A program made the position numbers and the translations under genes. Positions 17,513-25,504 of a stretch of 64,000 nt of DNA are shown here, piece by piece (position 1 is the stretch's first letter; every line of letters begins with the position of its first letter). The notes beneath the pieces were generated by a model. That model saw only the letters and a list, made by a program, of their open reading frames with translations, made no database searches and was not told the origin of the DNA. This DNA is from Oscillospiraceae bacterium (GTDB lineage: Bacteria; Bacillota; Clostridia; Oscillospirales; Ruminococcaceae), in contig JAHZAU010000004.1 of assembly GCA_019423755.1 (NCBI GenBank), positions 83,121 to 147,120 of the forward strand, read 5' to 3'.

Positions 17513-17546
17513 AAAAAGGCCGCTCTCCGGGGAGAACGGCCCTTTG
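17513..17546 (-). terminator. Terminator of the acidic repeat lipoprotein gene
   Basis: An inverted repeat (about 17515-17528 with 17531-17545) is followed on the reverse strand by TTTTT. It lies downstream of the gene whose stop is at 17601. Confidence 0.75.
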
Positions 17547-17600
17547 TTGTGTGTGCTTGTGTGAAACAGAGTGAACGATGGGGAAACCGGGTTTTGAGGA

Positions 17601-17933
17601 CTAAGCTTCGGCGGTGTTGCTGGTGGTGGTGTCGCCGGAAGCGGCTTCGTCGGTAGTACCTTCGGCAGCAGCTTCGTCGGTAGTGCCTTCCGCAGCGGCT
17701 TCATCGGTGGCGCCTTCGGCAGCAGCCTCGTCGGTGGTCTCATCGGTAGAGGCGTCCTCCGCAGGAGCTTCCTCGTCAGCGGGAGCTTCTTCTTCGGCGG
17801 GGGCTTCGGTGCTTTCTTCTACGGCAGGAGCCGAAGTATCATTGGAAGAAGAGCTGCTTTCGTCGTCGGAGCCGCAGGCCGCCATGGAAGCGACCACGGA
17901 CATAGCCAGCAGGGCGATCAATACTTTCTTCAT
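17601..17933 (-). CDS. Small acidic lipoprotein with 9-residue repeats
   Basis: The 110-residue protein consists of a lipoprotein signal (MKKVLIALLAMSVVASMAAC, lipid Cys20), a Ser-rich segment (SDDESSSSSND) and a tail made of Glu, Ala, Asp and Thr. Near the C-terminus a nine-residue unit, (T/A)TDEAAAEG, recurs about four times, mirrored by 27-base repeats in the DNA (about 17630-17740), so the copy number can change by slippage. No folded domain is visible. It is likely a flexible, strongly negative surface lipoprotein; function unknown. A GGAGGTAATT site precedes the ATG. Confidence 0.8.
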   Translation of the reverse strand: MKKVLIALLAMSVVASMAACGSDDESSSSSNDTSAPAVEESTEAPAEEEAPADEEAPAEDASTDETTDEAAAEGATDEAAAEGTTDEAAAEGTTDEAASGDTTTSNTAEA

Positions 17934-18258
17934 AAAAAATTACCTCCAGGGTATGCCGCCAGCGCCCCAAAAGGGCGGCCAGGCGGGGTGATATGTCGTG
18001 CCCGGTCTAGCCCGGGTGCGGTACCATCTGGGTACGGTTACAAGGATACCGAAAAAAATCGACATTTGTATGAACAAATCGGGAACATTCCTCTGTTTTT
18101 TCGTGAAGAACAGCAGAAACTTTTGGTAATACTGGCAAAGACACTCTGCCTTTTTCCAAAGGAGGAAACCCCTCTCTTGCCAGGAAAAGTCCCCCAGCCT
18201 GCCCCGGGGCACAAAAAAGCGCCCCCCGCGCGGGCGGGAGGCGTTGGGGCAGCGGGGG
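17934..18258. other. Intergenic region between two reverse-strand lipoprotein genes
   Basis: No gene is seen. The stretch holds the leader of the lipoprotein ending at 17601, with two short hairpins (about 18000-18016 and 18021-18038), a more AT-rich part from 18040 to 18160 that probably contains its promoter, and the terminator of the next gene. Confidence 0.5.
18210..18243 (-). terminator. Terminator of the 232-residue lipoprotein gene
   Basis: On the reverse strand a GC-rich stem (CGCCTCC with GGGGGGCG) is followed by a run of six T. It lies 15 bases after the stop at 18259. Confidence 0.75.
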
Positions 18259-18957
18259 TTAATTTTCGGGGACCGGCTGGGCGTCGTCGCCGGCTTCCAC
18301 CACGGTGGTGAACAGCTGGCGCACCGCCTCGTCGTAATCCACCCGCGGGGTGCGGATCATAAAGGTGATGAGCCCGTCGCCCGCCTTGCGGTAGAAGGAG
18401 TAGAAGAAGCCGCCGGCGCTGGTGTCGGTGTCGCCGTCGGAGTAGGAGATGGTCAGGGTGAAGTCGCCGTTGTCCAGCTTCACCGGCTCCATCTCAAAGT
18501 TGCTGACGGTGCTGTCGCCGTCGCCGCCTTCTTCCAGGCTCACCATGCCCTGTTTGAGCTGATCCAGGGCGATGTCGCTTTGTTCGTAGGTCACCGAGCC
18601 TAAGAAGGACGGGTCATCGGCCACATACAGCTGGATGTTGCCCATGTTGGGGTCGATGCGCGCCTGAAGGGGAGAGGGCAGGGTGAAGCAGAAGCCGGAT
18701 TCCCCAATGAGGTACACCGGGTCGGCCGCCGGTTCCTCGGGTTCTTCTTCGTCCTCGGCCGGGGCGTCGTCCTCCTCGGGGGCGGTTTCGTCCTCCGGCT
18801 GGGAGGTCTCCTCCTCGGGAGCCGGGCCGGTCTCCTCCTGGACGGGGGTCTCGGGGGTGGAACCACCCTGGACCGGGGTCCGGGCCGCGCAGCCGCCCAG
18901 GGCGAAAAGGTTCAGCAGCAGGGCCGCGCAAAGGGCCGCCGCAAGAGGTCGCATCAT
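18259..18957 (-). CDS. Predicted lipoprotein with acidic Pro/Glu linker
   Basis: The 232-residue protein has a signal ending in the lipobox ALGGC (lipid Cys at about 23), an acidic linker (residues 28-75, mostly Glu, Pro, Asp and Ala) and a compact C-terminal domain of about 150 residues. The domain starts GESGFCFTLPSPLQARIDPNMG and ends FMIRTPRVDYDEAVRQLF. That shape resembles the PsbP/DUF-type small lipoprotein domains that begin with 'FSFxxP', but the assignment is weak. It has its own promoter and terminator and is divergent from sfsA. Confidence 0.78.
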   Translation of the reverse strand: MMRPLAAALCAALLLNLFALGGCAARTPVQGGSTPETPVQEETGPAPEEETSQPEDETAPEEDDAPAEDEEEPEEPAADPVYLIGESGFCFTLPSPLQARIDPNMGNIQLYVADDPSFLGSVTYEQSDIALDQLKQGMVSLEEGGDGDSTVSNFEMEPVKLDNGDFTLTISYSDGDTDTSAGGFFYSFYRKAGDGLITFMIRTPRVDYDEAVRQLFTTVVEAGDDAQPVPEN

Positions 18958-19001
18958 AGAAGATCATCCTTTCCATACTGCCCGTTGGGGGCGTTGTCTT
19001 C

Positions 19002-19030
19002 ATTGTACCACGCCGCCGGGCGATTGGCAA
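19002..19030 (-). promoter_or_regulatory. Promoter of the acidic-linker lipoprotein
   Basis: On the reverse strand TTGCCA, 17 bases and TACAAT lie about 40 bases upstream of the start at 18957. Confidence 0.75.
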
Positions 19031-19112
19031 TCATCCGGCGGGGGGAAGCGGGCTTTTCTTCCCGGGGCAAGTGTGGTATCATAACAGCATAAAGCAGACA
19101 GGAGGCAGAAGG

Positions 19113-19838
19113 ATGCAGTATCAACGAGTAGTCCCCGCGCGGTTTTTGCAGCGGCAGGGGCGGTTTGTGGCCCATTGTGAAAGCCTGGAGGGCGAGCCCC
19201 TGCGGGCCCACCTGCCCAATACCGGCCGCTGCCGGGAGCTGCTGGTGCCCGGCTGCCGGGCCTGGCTTTCCCACAGCGACGCCCCGGGCCGCAAGACCCA
19301 GTGGAGCCTGGTGGCGGTAGAAAAGGGCCAGCGGCTCATCAACCTGGATTCCCAAGCGCCCAACCGGGTGGCCTGGGAGGGGATAGAGCAGGGGAGCATC
19401 CGCCTGCCGCTGGAGCCGGGGGAGGAGCTGCGCGCCCTGCGCCGGGAGGTGCGCTTTGGGGACTCCCGCCTGGACCTGGAGGCCGAGACCGACCGCCGCC
19501 GCTGGCTGGTGGAGGTCAAGGGGGTGACCTTGGAGGAGGACGGCGGGGTCTACTTCCCCGACGCGCCCACCCTCCGGGGCCGCAAACACCTGCAGGAGCT
19601 GTGCCGCGCCCGGCAGCAGGGGTTCGGGGCGGCGGTGCTGTTTGTGGTGCAGATGCAGGGGGTGCGGCATTTCACCCCCAACTGGGCCACCGACCCGGAC
19701 TTTGCCCGTCAGCTGCTGGAAGCCCAGCGCCAGGGGGTAGCGGTGCTGGCCTGGGACTGCCGGGTGACGCCGGACAGCCTGACCGCCGGGGAGCCGGTGG
19801 AGCTGCGGCTGGAAGGGAGCACGCCATGGGACCGGTGA
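19113..19838 (+). CDS. sfsA: SfsA family protein
   Basis: The protein is a full-length SfsA homologue (241 residues). Markers are FLQRQGRFVAHCESLEG, AHLPNTGRCRELLVPGCRAWLS, the VEVKGVTL strand with its nuclease-like acidic and Lys residues, and FPDAPTLRGRKHLQEL. SfsA was named for sugar fermentation stimulation in E. coli; the family has an OB-like N-terminal part and a PD-(D/E)XK-like C-terminal part and is annotated as a DNA/RNA nuclease. The physiological role is not settled. ATG 19113 follows AGGAGGCAGAAGG. The 3' end overlaps the next gene by 13 bases, so the two are probably translationally coupled. Confidence 0.92.
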   Translation: MQYQRVVPARFLQRQGRFVAHCESLEGEPLRAHLPNTGRCRELLVPGCRAWLSHSDAPGRKTQWSLVAVEKGQRLINLDSQAPNRVAWEGIEQGSIRLPLEPGEELRALRREVRFGDSRLDLEAETDRRRWLVEVKGVTLEEDGGVYFPDAPTLRGRKHLQELCRARQQGFGAAVLFVVQMQGVRHFTPNWATDPDFARQLLEAQRQGVAVLAWDCRVTPDSLTAGEPVELRLEGSTPWDR

Positions 19839-20485
19839 TCGCCCTGCTGGACGGGGAGCGGGACTGGGGGGAATTTTTCTGCCTGGTGGAGGAAAGCCAG
19901 CGCCCCCGCCTAGAAGAAAAGCGCGGCCGGGCGGCCCGCCAGAGCCTGGGGGCCTATCTGCTGGCCCGCTGGCTGCTGGAGGAAAACGGCCTTTGCGCCC
20001 TGCGCCTGGACCGCAGCCCCCTGGGCCAGCCGCTGCTGCGCGAAGCCGACGGGAGCCCCAGCGGCTGGGGCCTTTCCCTGGCGCACACCGGCGGGGCCTG
20101 CGCCTGCGCCCTGCACCGGGGACGGGTGGGCCTCGACCTGGAACCGCCGGGACGCTGCCGCCCCGCCGTGGCCCGGCGGATGTTTTCCCCCGCGGAACAA
20201 GCCGCCCTCACCGGCCCCGACCCGGACACTGCCTTTACCCGCCTGTGGACCCTGCGGGAAGCTTTGGCCAAGTACAGCGGCCAGGGCCTGGCCCGGATGC
20301 CCCAGGCGGAATTTCTTCTGGAAGGGGAGGGCCGCTGCAGCCGGGAGGGGCTGCGCTGCCGCTCCTGGCAGGAGGGCGGCTGGTGGCTCGGCTGCTGCTG
20401 GGAGGGGGAAGCGCCCGCCCCGGCCCCGGTCCGCGTCTGCCCCCTTTCCCAGCTGGAAGAATGGTGCCGGAAAACGCTTCGATAA
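19826..20485 (+). CDS. 4'-phosphopantetheinyl transferase superfamily protein
   Basis: The protein (219 residues) should transfer the phosphopantetheine arm of CoA to a Ser on a carrier protein. The two signature motifs are present: RVGLDLEPPGR (the magnesium-binding V-G-(I/L)-D-(I/L)-E motif) and RLWTLREALAKYSGQGL (the W-(T/S)-x-(K/R)-E-A-x-x-K motif). Length and spacing fit the Sfp/AcpT group rather than the short AcpS trimer type. The start ATG 19826 lies inside the end of sfsA, so the pair is read as one transcript. The substrate carrier protein is not in the window. No other function is likely. Confidence 0.9.
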   Translation: MGPVIALLDGERDWGEFFCLVEESQRPRLEEKRGRAARQSLGAYLLARWLLEENGLCALRLDRSPLGQPLLREADGSPSGWGLSLAHTGGACACALHRGRVGLDLEPPGRCRPAVARRMFSPAEQAALTGPDPDTAFTRLWTLREALAKYSGQGLARMPQAEFLLEGEGRCSREGLRCRSWQEGGWWLGCCWEGEAPAPAPVRVCPLSQLEEWCRKTLR

Positions 20486-20649
20486 GGAACAGGATTTGTT
20501 AAATGTCATAGGAAATTTTACTATAAATTGTAATACCTGATATTTTTCTTGAATCCGTATTTTTATTTGTAGAAAACTGTAGTATATTAATAAAGTAGAG
20601 CGATATTTCCTAGCTTTTTGAGGCAAAATGCAACAATAGGAGGATGAAT

Positions 20650-21723
20650 ATGGATTTTATTGATGAAATAAAACAGTTTTCGAAGCGTGTTGAGAGTTTG
20701 AAGGAAAATATCACGACGGAGGAGGCTACAAAAACGGCGTTAATCATGCCATTTTTCGCATTGCTCGGGTATGATGTGTTTAATCCGCATGAGTTTGTTC
20801 CGGAATTTGTTGCAGATGTTGGAATAAAAAAGGGCGAAAAAGTAGACTATGCAATTATGATGGAGGATAAGCCTTCTATTCTTATTGAAGCAAAATGGAT
20901 CGGGGAAGCTTTAGAAAAACATGATTCCCAACTTTTCCGTTACTTTGGAACAACAGCAGCGAAATTTGCTATCTTGACGAACGGGCAGATTTATCGTTTC
21001 TATACGGATTTGGAACAACCAAACAAAATGGACGAAAAGCCGTTTCTTGAAATTGATTTACTCAATTTAAAAGAAGCGCAGATTCCGGAGCTTAAGAAGT
21101 TCTGCAAAGCGAACTTTGATTTAAATAAAATCATGGATAGTGCTTCGGAATTAAAGTACTCCTATGAGTTTAAACGGATTTTGGCTACAGAACTTCAGGA
21201 ACCCTCTGATGCGTTGGTTCGCCACTTTTTGACAGACGCCTATGATGGAATGAAGACACAGAATGTTGTTGAGCGCTTCCGTCCTGTGCTGAAAAAGGCA
21301 ATGAATGATTATATTAGTGAGCTAATGAATGATCGCATCAAGACGGCGCTTGGAAACTCCAATGAAACAGTATCTCCAGTAAGCGAGACAGCCGACGAGC
21401 TGAGCAAAGAGGATGCTGCGGCACCAGTTTCTAAAGTTGTTACCACAGAAGAAGAATTAGAAGCGTATTTCATTGTAAAGAACTTGCTTCATGGCCTGGT
21501 TGAAATGACCGAGATAACATATAAGGACACAGAATCTTATTTCAACGTTCTCTATAAGAACAACACAAGAAAATGGATCTGCCGCTTCCGCTTGAGTAAA
21601 AGCTCTAAGTTCTTGATCCTTCCGGACGAAAATAAGAAGGAAGTACGTTATCGTATAGAGTCTGTGTATGACATTTATAATTACAAGCAGCAGTTGGAAG
21701 AGGTTCTGAATCGATACCTGTAA
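20650..21723 (+). CDS. Orphan HsdR_N-type restriction nuclease-like protein
   Basis: A 357-residue protein whose first 180 residues match the N-terminal nuclease domain of type I restriction subunits (HSDR_N, PF04313). The TEEATKTALIMPFFALLGYDVFNP start and KVDYAIMMEDKPSILIEAKWIG are seen; the Asp and the (I)EAK pair form the PD-(D/E)XK site. The C-terminal part (FIVKNLLHGL... NNTRKWICRFRLSKSSKFLILPDENKKEVRY) is a separate small domain common in stand-alone members. No HsdM, HsdS or helicase partner is present. AGGAGG is six bases before ATG 20650. The gene is visibly AT-rich among GC-rich neighbours, which suggests recent acquisition. It may be a stand-alone defence nuclease; target unknown. 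Confidence 0.8.
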   Translation: MDFIDEIKQFSKRVESLKENITTEEATKTALIMPFFALLGYDVFNPHEFVPEFVADVGIKKGEKVDYAIMMEDKPSILIEAKWIGEALEKHDSQLFRYFGTTAAKFAILTNGQIYRFYTDLEQPNKMDEKPFLEIDLLNLKEAQIPELKKFCKANFDLNKIMDSASELKYSYEFKRILATELQEPSDALVRHFLTDAYDGMKTQNVVERFRPVLKKAMNDYISELMNDRIKTALGNSNETVSPVSETADELSKEDAAAPVSKVVTTEEELEAYFIVKNLLHGLVEMTEITYKDTESYFNVLYKNNTRKWICRFRLSKSSKFLILPDENKKEVRYRIESVYDIYNYKQQLEEVLNRYL

Positions 21724-21729
21724 ATGTTC

Positions 21730-21758
21730 TTGCCCCCGGCACTTTCCCGTGGTAAAAT
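21730..21758 (+). promoter_or_regulatory. Promoter of the CLC gene
   Basis: TTGCCC, 17 bases and TAAAAT begin seven bases after the stop of the upstream nuclease-like gene, restoring independent expression downstream. Confidence 0.75.
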
Positions 21759-21801
21759 AAAGAAAATGACCCCATCGATGGCAGCAGGGAGGAACGGGAG
21801 A

Positions 21802-23052
21802 ATGGAGAAAAACAGACGGCCGGCGTGTCTGGCGGTAGGCGAGAGCTTTTTCATGTGGCTGATGATCGCAGGGGCGGTAGGCTCTTTGCTGGGCTGCGTG
21901 GGCGCGGTGTTCCACCACGCGGTGGACCTTTCCGACGCCCTGCGCCGGGCCCACCCGTGGATCTTGTTCACCCTGCCTTTGGCCGGCGCGGCTATCACCC
22001 TGCTGTACCGCCTGGCCGGGATGGAAAATGACCCCGGCACCAACCTGGTGCTGCGCTCGGTGCGCTCGGTGGAGCAGATGCACCTGCGCCAGGCTCCGCT
22101 GATCTTTATCGGCACCGTGCTGACCCACCTGGCGGGCGGTTCCTCCGGGCGGGAGGGCGCTGCGCTGCAGCTGGGCGGCAGCATCACCGCTGATATGGGC
22201 CGCCGCCTGCAGCTGGACGAAAAGGACCGCCATATCCTCACCCTCTGCGGCATGAGCGCGGGGTTTGCGGCGCTGTTTGGCACCCCGCTCACCGCGGCCA
22301 TCTTCGCCATCGAGGTGGTCAGCGTGGGTATCATGCACTATGCGGCGCTGGTGCCCTGCCTGTTTTCCGCCCTGGTGGCCTATGGGGTCGGCGGCGCGCT
22401 GGGCGTCCATCCCACTGCCTTCGACCTGGGGACCGTGCCGGACTTCACCTTCCTCAACGGCGGGCGGGTGCTGGTCTTGGGGGTGCTTTGCGCCCTGCTG
22501 GGCATCGTCTTCTGCCAGCTTCTGCACAGCGCGGCCCACTGGTATCAAAAATACCTGAAGGACCCCGTCCTGCGGGCAGTGGTGGGCGGCCTGCTGGTGC
22601 TGGCGGTGAGCCTCCTGCTGGGCAGCCAGGACTACAACGGCGCCGGTATGCCGGTCATCCGCCAGGCCATCGCCGGCCAGGCGCGCCCCGAAGCCTTCCT
22701 CATTAAGATGCTGCTCACCGCGCTGACCCTGGGCGCCGGCTTCAAGGGCGGCGAGATCGTGCCCACCTTCTTTGTGGGGGCGACCTTTGGCTGCACCGTG
22801 GGGGCCCTGCTGGGCCTGGACCCGGGCTTTGCCGCAGCGGTGGGGATCGTGGCGCTGTTTTGCAGCGTGGTCAACTGCCCGGTGGCGTCGCTGGTGCTGA
22901 GTATCGAGCTGTACGGCTCCCAGGGGGCGCTGTTCTTTGCGGTGGCCTGCGCCGTCAGCTACATGCTTTCCGGCAACTACGGGCTTTACGCCGGGCAGAA
23001 GATCGTCTACTCCAAAACCCGGGCGGAGTTCATCGATCAGCCTACCCATTAA
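21802..23052 (+). CDS. CLC-family chloride channel/antiporter
   Basis: The 416-residue integral membrane protein has about ten to twelve hydrophobic segments typical of the CLC fold. Visible signatures are GGSSGREGAALQLGG (the G(K/R)EGP-type motif, here with Ala instead of Pro), the downstream CGMSAGFAALFGTPLTAAIFAIE motif and GAGFKGGEIVPTFFVGATFG (the GxFxP-type motif). It should move chloride or fluoride, possibly in exchange for protons. It lacks the cytoplasmic CBS pair found in larger members. ATG 21802 follows GGGAGGAACGGGAG; an upstream frame is not needed. No fluoride riboswitch was recognised upstream, so the ion is not decided. Confidence 0.9.
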   Translation: MEKNRRPACLAVGESFFMWLMIAGAVGSLLGCVGAVFHHAVDLSDALRRAHPWILFTLPLAGAAITLLYRLAGMENDPGTNLVLRSVRSVEQMHLRQAPLIFIGTVLTHLAGGSSGREGAALQLGGSITADMGRRLQLDEKDRHILTLCGMSAGFAALFGTPLTAAIFAIEVVSVGIMHYAALVPCLFSALVAYGVGGALGVHPTAFDLGTVPDFTFLNGGRVLVLGVLCALLGIVFCQLLHSAAHWYQKYLKDPVLRAVVGGLLVLAVSLLLGSQDYNGAGMPVIRQAIAGQARPEAFLIKMLLTALTLGAGFKGGEIVPTFFVGATFGCTVGALLGLDPGFAAAVGIVALFCSVVNCPVASLVLSIELYGSQGALFFAVACAVSYMLSGNYGLYAGQKIVYSKTRAEFIDQPTH

Positions 23053-23089
23053 TTTTTTGACAAAAAGCAAAAAAATCTGCAAAAAGGTG

Positions 23090-23118
23090 TTGACAAATCG
23101 CTATCGGCACGATATAAT
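23090..23118 (+). promoter_or_regulatory. Perfect consensus promoter of the tRNA cluster
   Basis: TTGACA, 17 bases and TATAAT match consensus exactly. It lies 28 bases before tRNA-Gly, and the next terminator is after tRNA-His. Confidence 0.92.
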
Positions 23119-23145
23119 AGTACCTGTCGTTGAGATGCGGTACGC

Positions 23146-23219
23146 GCGGGTGTAGTTCAATGGTAGAATCCCAGCCTTCCAAGCTGGTCGCGTGGGTTCG
23201 ATTCCCATCACCCGCTCCA
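23146..23219 (+). tRNA. tRNA-Gly (TCC)
   Basis: A complete cloverleaf: acceptor GCGGGTG with CACCCGC, anticodon TCC in the CTTCCAA loop, a GTTCGATTC T-loop and an encoded CCA end. Confidence 0.95.
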
Positions 23220-23225
23220 TAAAAT

Positions 23226-23302
23226 GCGCCAATAGCTCAGCTGGATAGAGCAACTGCCTTCTAAGCAGTAGGTCGGGAGTTCGAGTCTCTCTTGGCGCGC
23301 CA
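23226..23302 (+). tRNA. tRNA-Arg (TCT)
   Basis: Acceptor GCGCCAA pairs with TTGGCGC, the anticodon loop is CTTCTAA (TCT), and CCA is encoded. It starts six bases after tRNA-Gly ends. Confidence 0.95.
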
Positions 23303-23305
23303 TAT

Positions 23306-23383
23306 GGTGGGTATGGCCTAGTTGGTTAGGGCGCCAGATTGTGGCTCTGGAGGTCGTGAGTTCAACTCTCACTACCCACCCCA
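23306..23383 (+). tRNA. tRNA-His (GTG)
   Basis: Acceptor GTGGGTA pairs with TACCCAC, with the extra 5' G typical of tRNA-His opposite C73. The anticodon loop is TTGTGGC (GTG), and CCA is encoded. Confidence 0.95.
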
Positions 23384-23385
23384 TG

Positions 23386-23416
23386 AAAAAAGGCTTTTAT
23401 TTAAAAGCCTTTTTTC
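23386..23416 (+). terminator. Terminator after tRNA-His
   Basis: A 13-bp A/T-flanked stem (23386-23398 with 23403-23415) ends in TTTTTT. tRNA-Gln follows 19 bases later, so it needs readthrough or its own promoter. Confidence 0.85.
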
Positions 23417-23434
23417 TATATCTAACCTGAATAT

Positions 23435-23510
23435 TGGGCTGTCGCCAAGCGGTAAGGCACAGGACTTTGACTCCTGCATCCCGTGGGTTCGAATCCCGCC
23501 AGCCCAGCCA
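23435..23510 (+). tRNA. tRNA-Gln (TTG), prophage integration target
   Basis: The cloverleaf has acceptor TGGGCTG with CAGCCCA, anticodon loop TTTGACT (TTG) and encoded CCA. The last 25 bases (23486-23510) recur at 62579-62603, so the 3' end of this gene is supplied by the prophage and the gene stays intact. Confidence 0.95.
23486..23510 (+). other. attL core (prophage left junction)
   Basis: The 25 bases at the 3' end of tRNA-Gln, starting GGTTCGAATCCC and ending in CCA, are identical to 62579-62603. The flanking bases differ on both sides. A tyrosine integrase gene begins about 100 bases inside, the usual layout for tRNA-targeting phages. Confidence 0.92.
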
Positions 23511-23567
23511 AGAAAGCACCCGGTAAATGGCTTAGATAAGCCGTTTGTCGGGTGCTTTCTCTTTTTT
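23511..23567 (+). terminator. Phage-supplied terminator after tRNA-Gln
   Basis: Arms 23511-23522 and 23549-23560 (AGAAAGCACCCG with its complement) enclose a smaller hairpin, followed by six T. It starts at the first base of the prophage and replaces the host terminator now found at 62611. It may also end the integrase transcript coming from the other side. Confidence 0.85.
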
Positions 23568-23614
23568 CGGGAAAGGTGAATTTTTGTTTGACGACAGTTT
23601 GACGACACTGGTAC

Positions 23615-24727
23615 TTAGTTTTCGGCTGCTGCCAGATCAGCGCGCAGGGATTCCACATCATTGTGGACGTAGATGCTGGTGGTGACGACCACATCCGCAT
23701 GCCCCAGAAACTTGGACACCGCATAGATGTTTTTGGTGCGCCGGTAAAGGAGGGTGCCGCAGGTGTGACGGTATTCGTGGGGAGTGAGCACCGGCAGGTC
23801 GGGGAAGTGCTGAGACAGGTCCCGGCAGAATGGATCGAAGATGTTGTGGACCCAGTTGGAGATGGAGCAGAAGGTCTCCTTGCCGCCGATGACAAAGCAG
23901 GAGGGGGAGCTGGCTGCTGCCATCGGCCGCAGGTAGTCGCAGAGTTCCTCGCTCAGAGGGAGCAGCCGCACGGAGGTAGGCGTTTTGGGCGGCCCGATGG
24001 TGGAACGGTTGTGGACGGGGGTAACAGCCCGCTGGATCTGGATGGTACGGTTTTGCAGGTCGATGTCACTCCACATCAGGCCCAGCAGTTCGGAGCGCCG
24101 CAGCCCCAAAGAAAGCAGCAGCACGATGGAAAGCCCTTTCGGGTGCTGCTGGGCAAAGGCCAGGACCTGATCGGCCTCCTCTTGAGTGAAGATGTGCTTT
24201 TCCTTTTTGGGAAGATCGGACTGCACCGACAATCCCCGGGCCGGGTTTTTATAGCACAGATCGTTGGTGATGGCCGTTTCAAAAATGGAGTTGAGGCAGA
24301 GCCGGATCTTCTTATTGGTAGACAGGGAATATTTTTGTGCGCAGAGGTTGTAGAAGGCTTGGACATCAATGGGCCGGATGTCGGTAAGCAGCGCGTTCCC
24401 GAAGTAGGGGAGCAGGTACTTCTCCACCTTGTCTTTGTAGGTGTTTTGGTAGGTGCTTTCCTTCACCCGGCCGTGCTTGTAGGTTTCCAACCACTTGGCC
24501 GCCCATTGGGCGAAGGTGTAATCCTTCTGAACAAAAACGTTCCCGGTCTGTTCGGCAACCCGCTGGTTGATCCGCCACGCCTCAGCCTGCCGCTTGGCAT
24601 CGGCTTTGCTGATGGAAGAGTAAAACGACTTGCGGATCAGCCGGCCGGTCAAGTCTCGCCCCAGGGTGATCTTGACCTCATACCGTCCGTCTTCCCGGTT
24701 GGGCTTCTCTTTTTTGGGTCTGGGCAT
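23615..24727 (-). CDS. int: Prophage tyrosine integrase
   Basis: A 370-residue site-specific recombinase that should integrate the phage at tRNA-Gln. It has an N-terminal arm-binding domain (KSFYSSISKADAKRQAE), a core-binding SAM-like domain (about residues 68-165) and a catalytic domain with the Arg of SLGLRRSELLG (about 210), HEYRH (317-321), LGH (341-343) and the nucleophile Tyr353 in SIYVH. The start at 24727 is fixed by AAAAAGGAGTG; a longer frame upstream is not required. The gene points towards attL. Confidence 0.95.
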   Translation of the reverse strand: MPRPKKEKPNREDGRYEVKITLGRDLTGRLIRKSFYSSISKADAKRQAEAWRINQRVAEQTGNVFVQKDYTFAQWAAKWLETYKHGRVKESTYQNTYKDKVEKYLLPYFGNALLTDIRPIDVQAFYNLCAQKYSLSTNKKIRLCLNSIFETAITNDLCYKNPARGLSVQSDLPKKEKHIFTQEEADQVLAFAQQHPKGLSIVLLLSLGLRRSELLGLMWSDIDLQNRTIQIQRAVTPVHNRSTIGPPKTPTSVRLLPLSEELCDYLRPMAAASSPSCFVIGGKETFCSISNWVHNIFDPFCRDLSQHFPDLPVLTPHEYRHTCGTLLYRRTKNIYAVSKFLGHADVVVTTSIYVHNDVESLRADLAAAEN

Positions 24728-24772
24728 AAAAAATCCACTCCTTTTTGATGCTGACGAAAATGGGGTATGCGG

Positions 24773-24882
24773 TTGCCAGCCCAATGAAAGAGTGGTATAA
24801 TACAAATGCTTAATATGCACCGTCTCTCTTTGGGAGGCACTGGCCGCTTTCCGTGTTGGCGCACGGAGAGCGGTCTTTTTTA
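24773..24882 (+). ncRNA. Small RNA unit 1 between integrase and zinc-ribbon gene
   Basis: A strong promoter (TTGCCA 24773-24778, 17 bases, TATAAT 24796-24801) is followed only about 35 bases after the likely start by a 14-bp fully paired terminator hairpin (24842-24855 with 24862-24875) and six T. The transcript would be about 75 bases and has no good ribosome site. It runs opposite to all surrounding genes. The sequence GCCGCTTTC on the 5' side of the hairpin is shared with unit 2 at 25505. Confidence 0.6.
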
Positions 24883-25488
24883 TTATTCTATACTTCTTGA
24901 CCAGTCGTCTACCGAGAAAAACACCACAGTTGGGTTATCTTCGCTGTCGTATTTTATTCCGATGGTATATGTATGGTCTGTATCATAGTAGTCGAACTTT
25001 GAACTGGTATAATGGATTCCGTCCTTTATGGCGTATGTTTCTGGATAGTACCACCCTAGCCGGTCGTATTCATACACGCCGATATCTTCCAGGTATAACT
25101 TTACGAACTCCACACCGTATTCATGCCCAATTTGCTCGTAATCGGTTGTTTTCTGCTCTGCTGGCTGAGGATGCTTAGAAGGGGCACCAATTACTGCGGT
25201 AAAGACTGCAGCAGCCAAAATAACGAACAGCATTATAAGGCATCCAGGGGATTTGGATTTCTTTGGCTTATCCTTTTCCAATGATTCAAAAAATTCCTTT
25301 GACGTAGGAACGCCGGTTAGGTAAGGACTTTTCCATTCCACATCATCTTCTTTGGGGTTAGCAGCTTCCGTGTTCTCGGTCTGCTTAAAGATTGAAGCGT
25401 TGTTAGGAACCTCAGAAACTTCCTTCCCGCAGTACCGGCAAAACGTGCTATCATCTTCAATTCTTCTTCCGCAATGTCTGCAAAACAT
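24883..25488 (-). CDS. Zinc-ribbon, single-helix membrane protein
   Basis: The 201-residue protein starts with a double CxxC zinc ribbon (MFCRHCGRRIEDDSTFCRYCGKEV), followed by a polar linker to about residue 80, one transmembrane helix (CLIMLFVILAAAVFTAVIG) and an outside domain of about 95 residues rich in Tyr and Asp. The ribbon would be cytoplasmic. GAGGAGG lies just before ATG 25488. It is located between the integrase and repressor, a common place for lysogeny-expressed cargo genes. Such ribbon-helix proteins are widespread in Firmicutes; no function can be given. It is flanked on both sides by small-RNA units. Confidence 0.8.
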   Translation of the reverse strand: MFCRHCGRRIEDDSTFCRYCGKEVSEVPNNASIFKQTENTEAANPKEDDVEWKSPYLTGVPTSKEFFESLEKDKPKKSKSPGCLIMLFVILAAAVFTAVIGAPSKHPQPAEQKTTDYEQIGHEYGVEFVKLYLEDIGVYEYDRLGWYYPETYAIKDGIHYTSSKFDYYDTDHTYTIGIKYDSEDNPTVVFFSVDDWSRSIE

Positions 25489-25504
25489 AATGTCCTCCTC
25501 CTGA

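Noticed and set aside
21724..21801. Fluoride riboswitch before the CLC gene
   Set aside because: The short leader does not contain the expected conserved segments.
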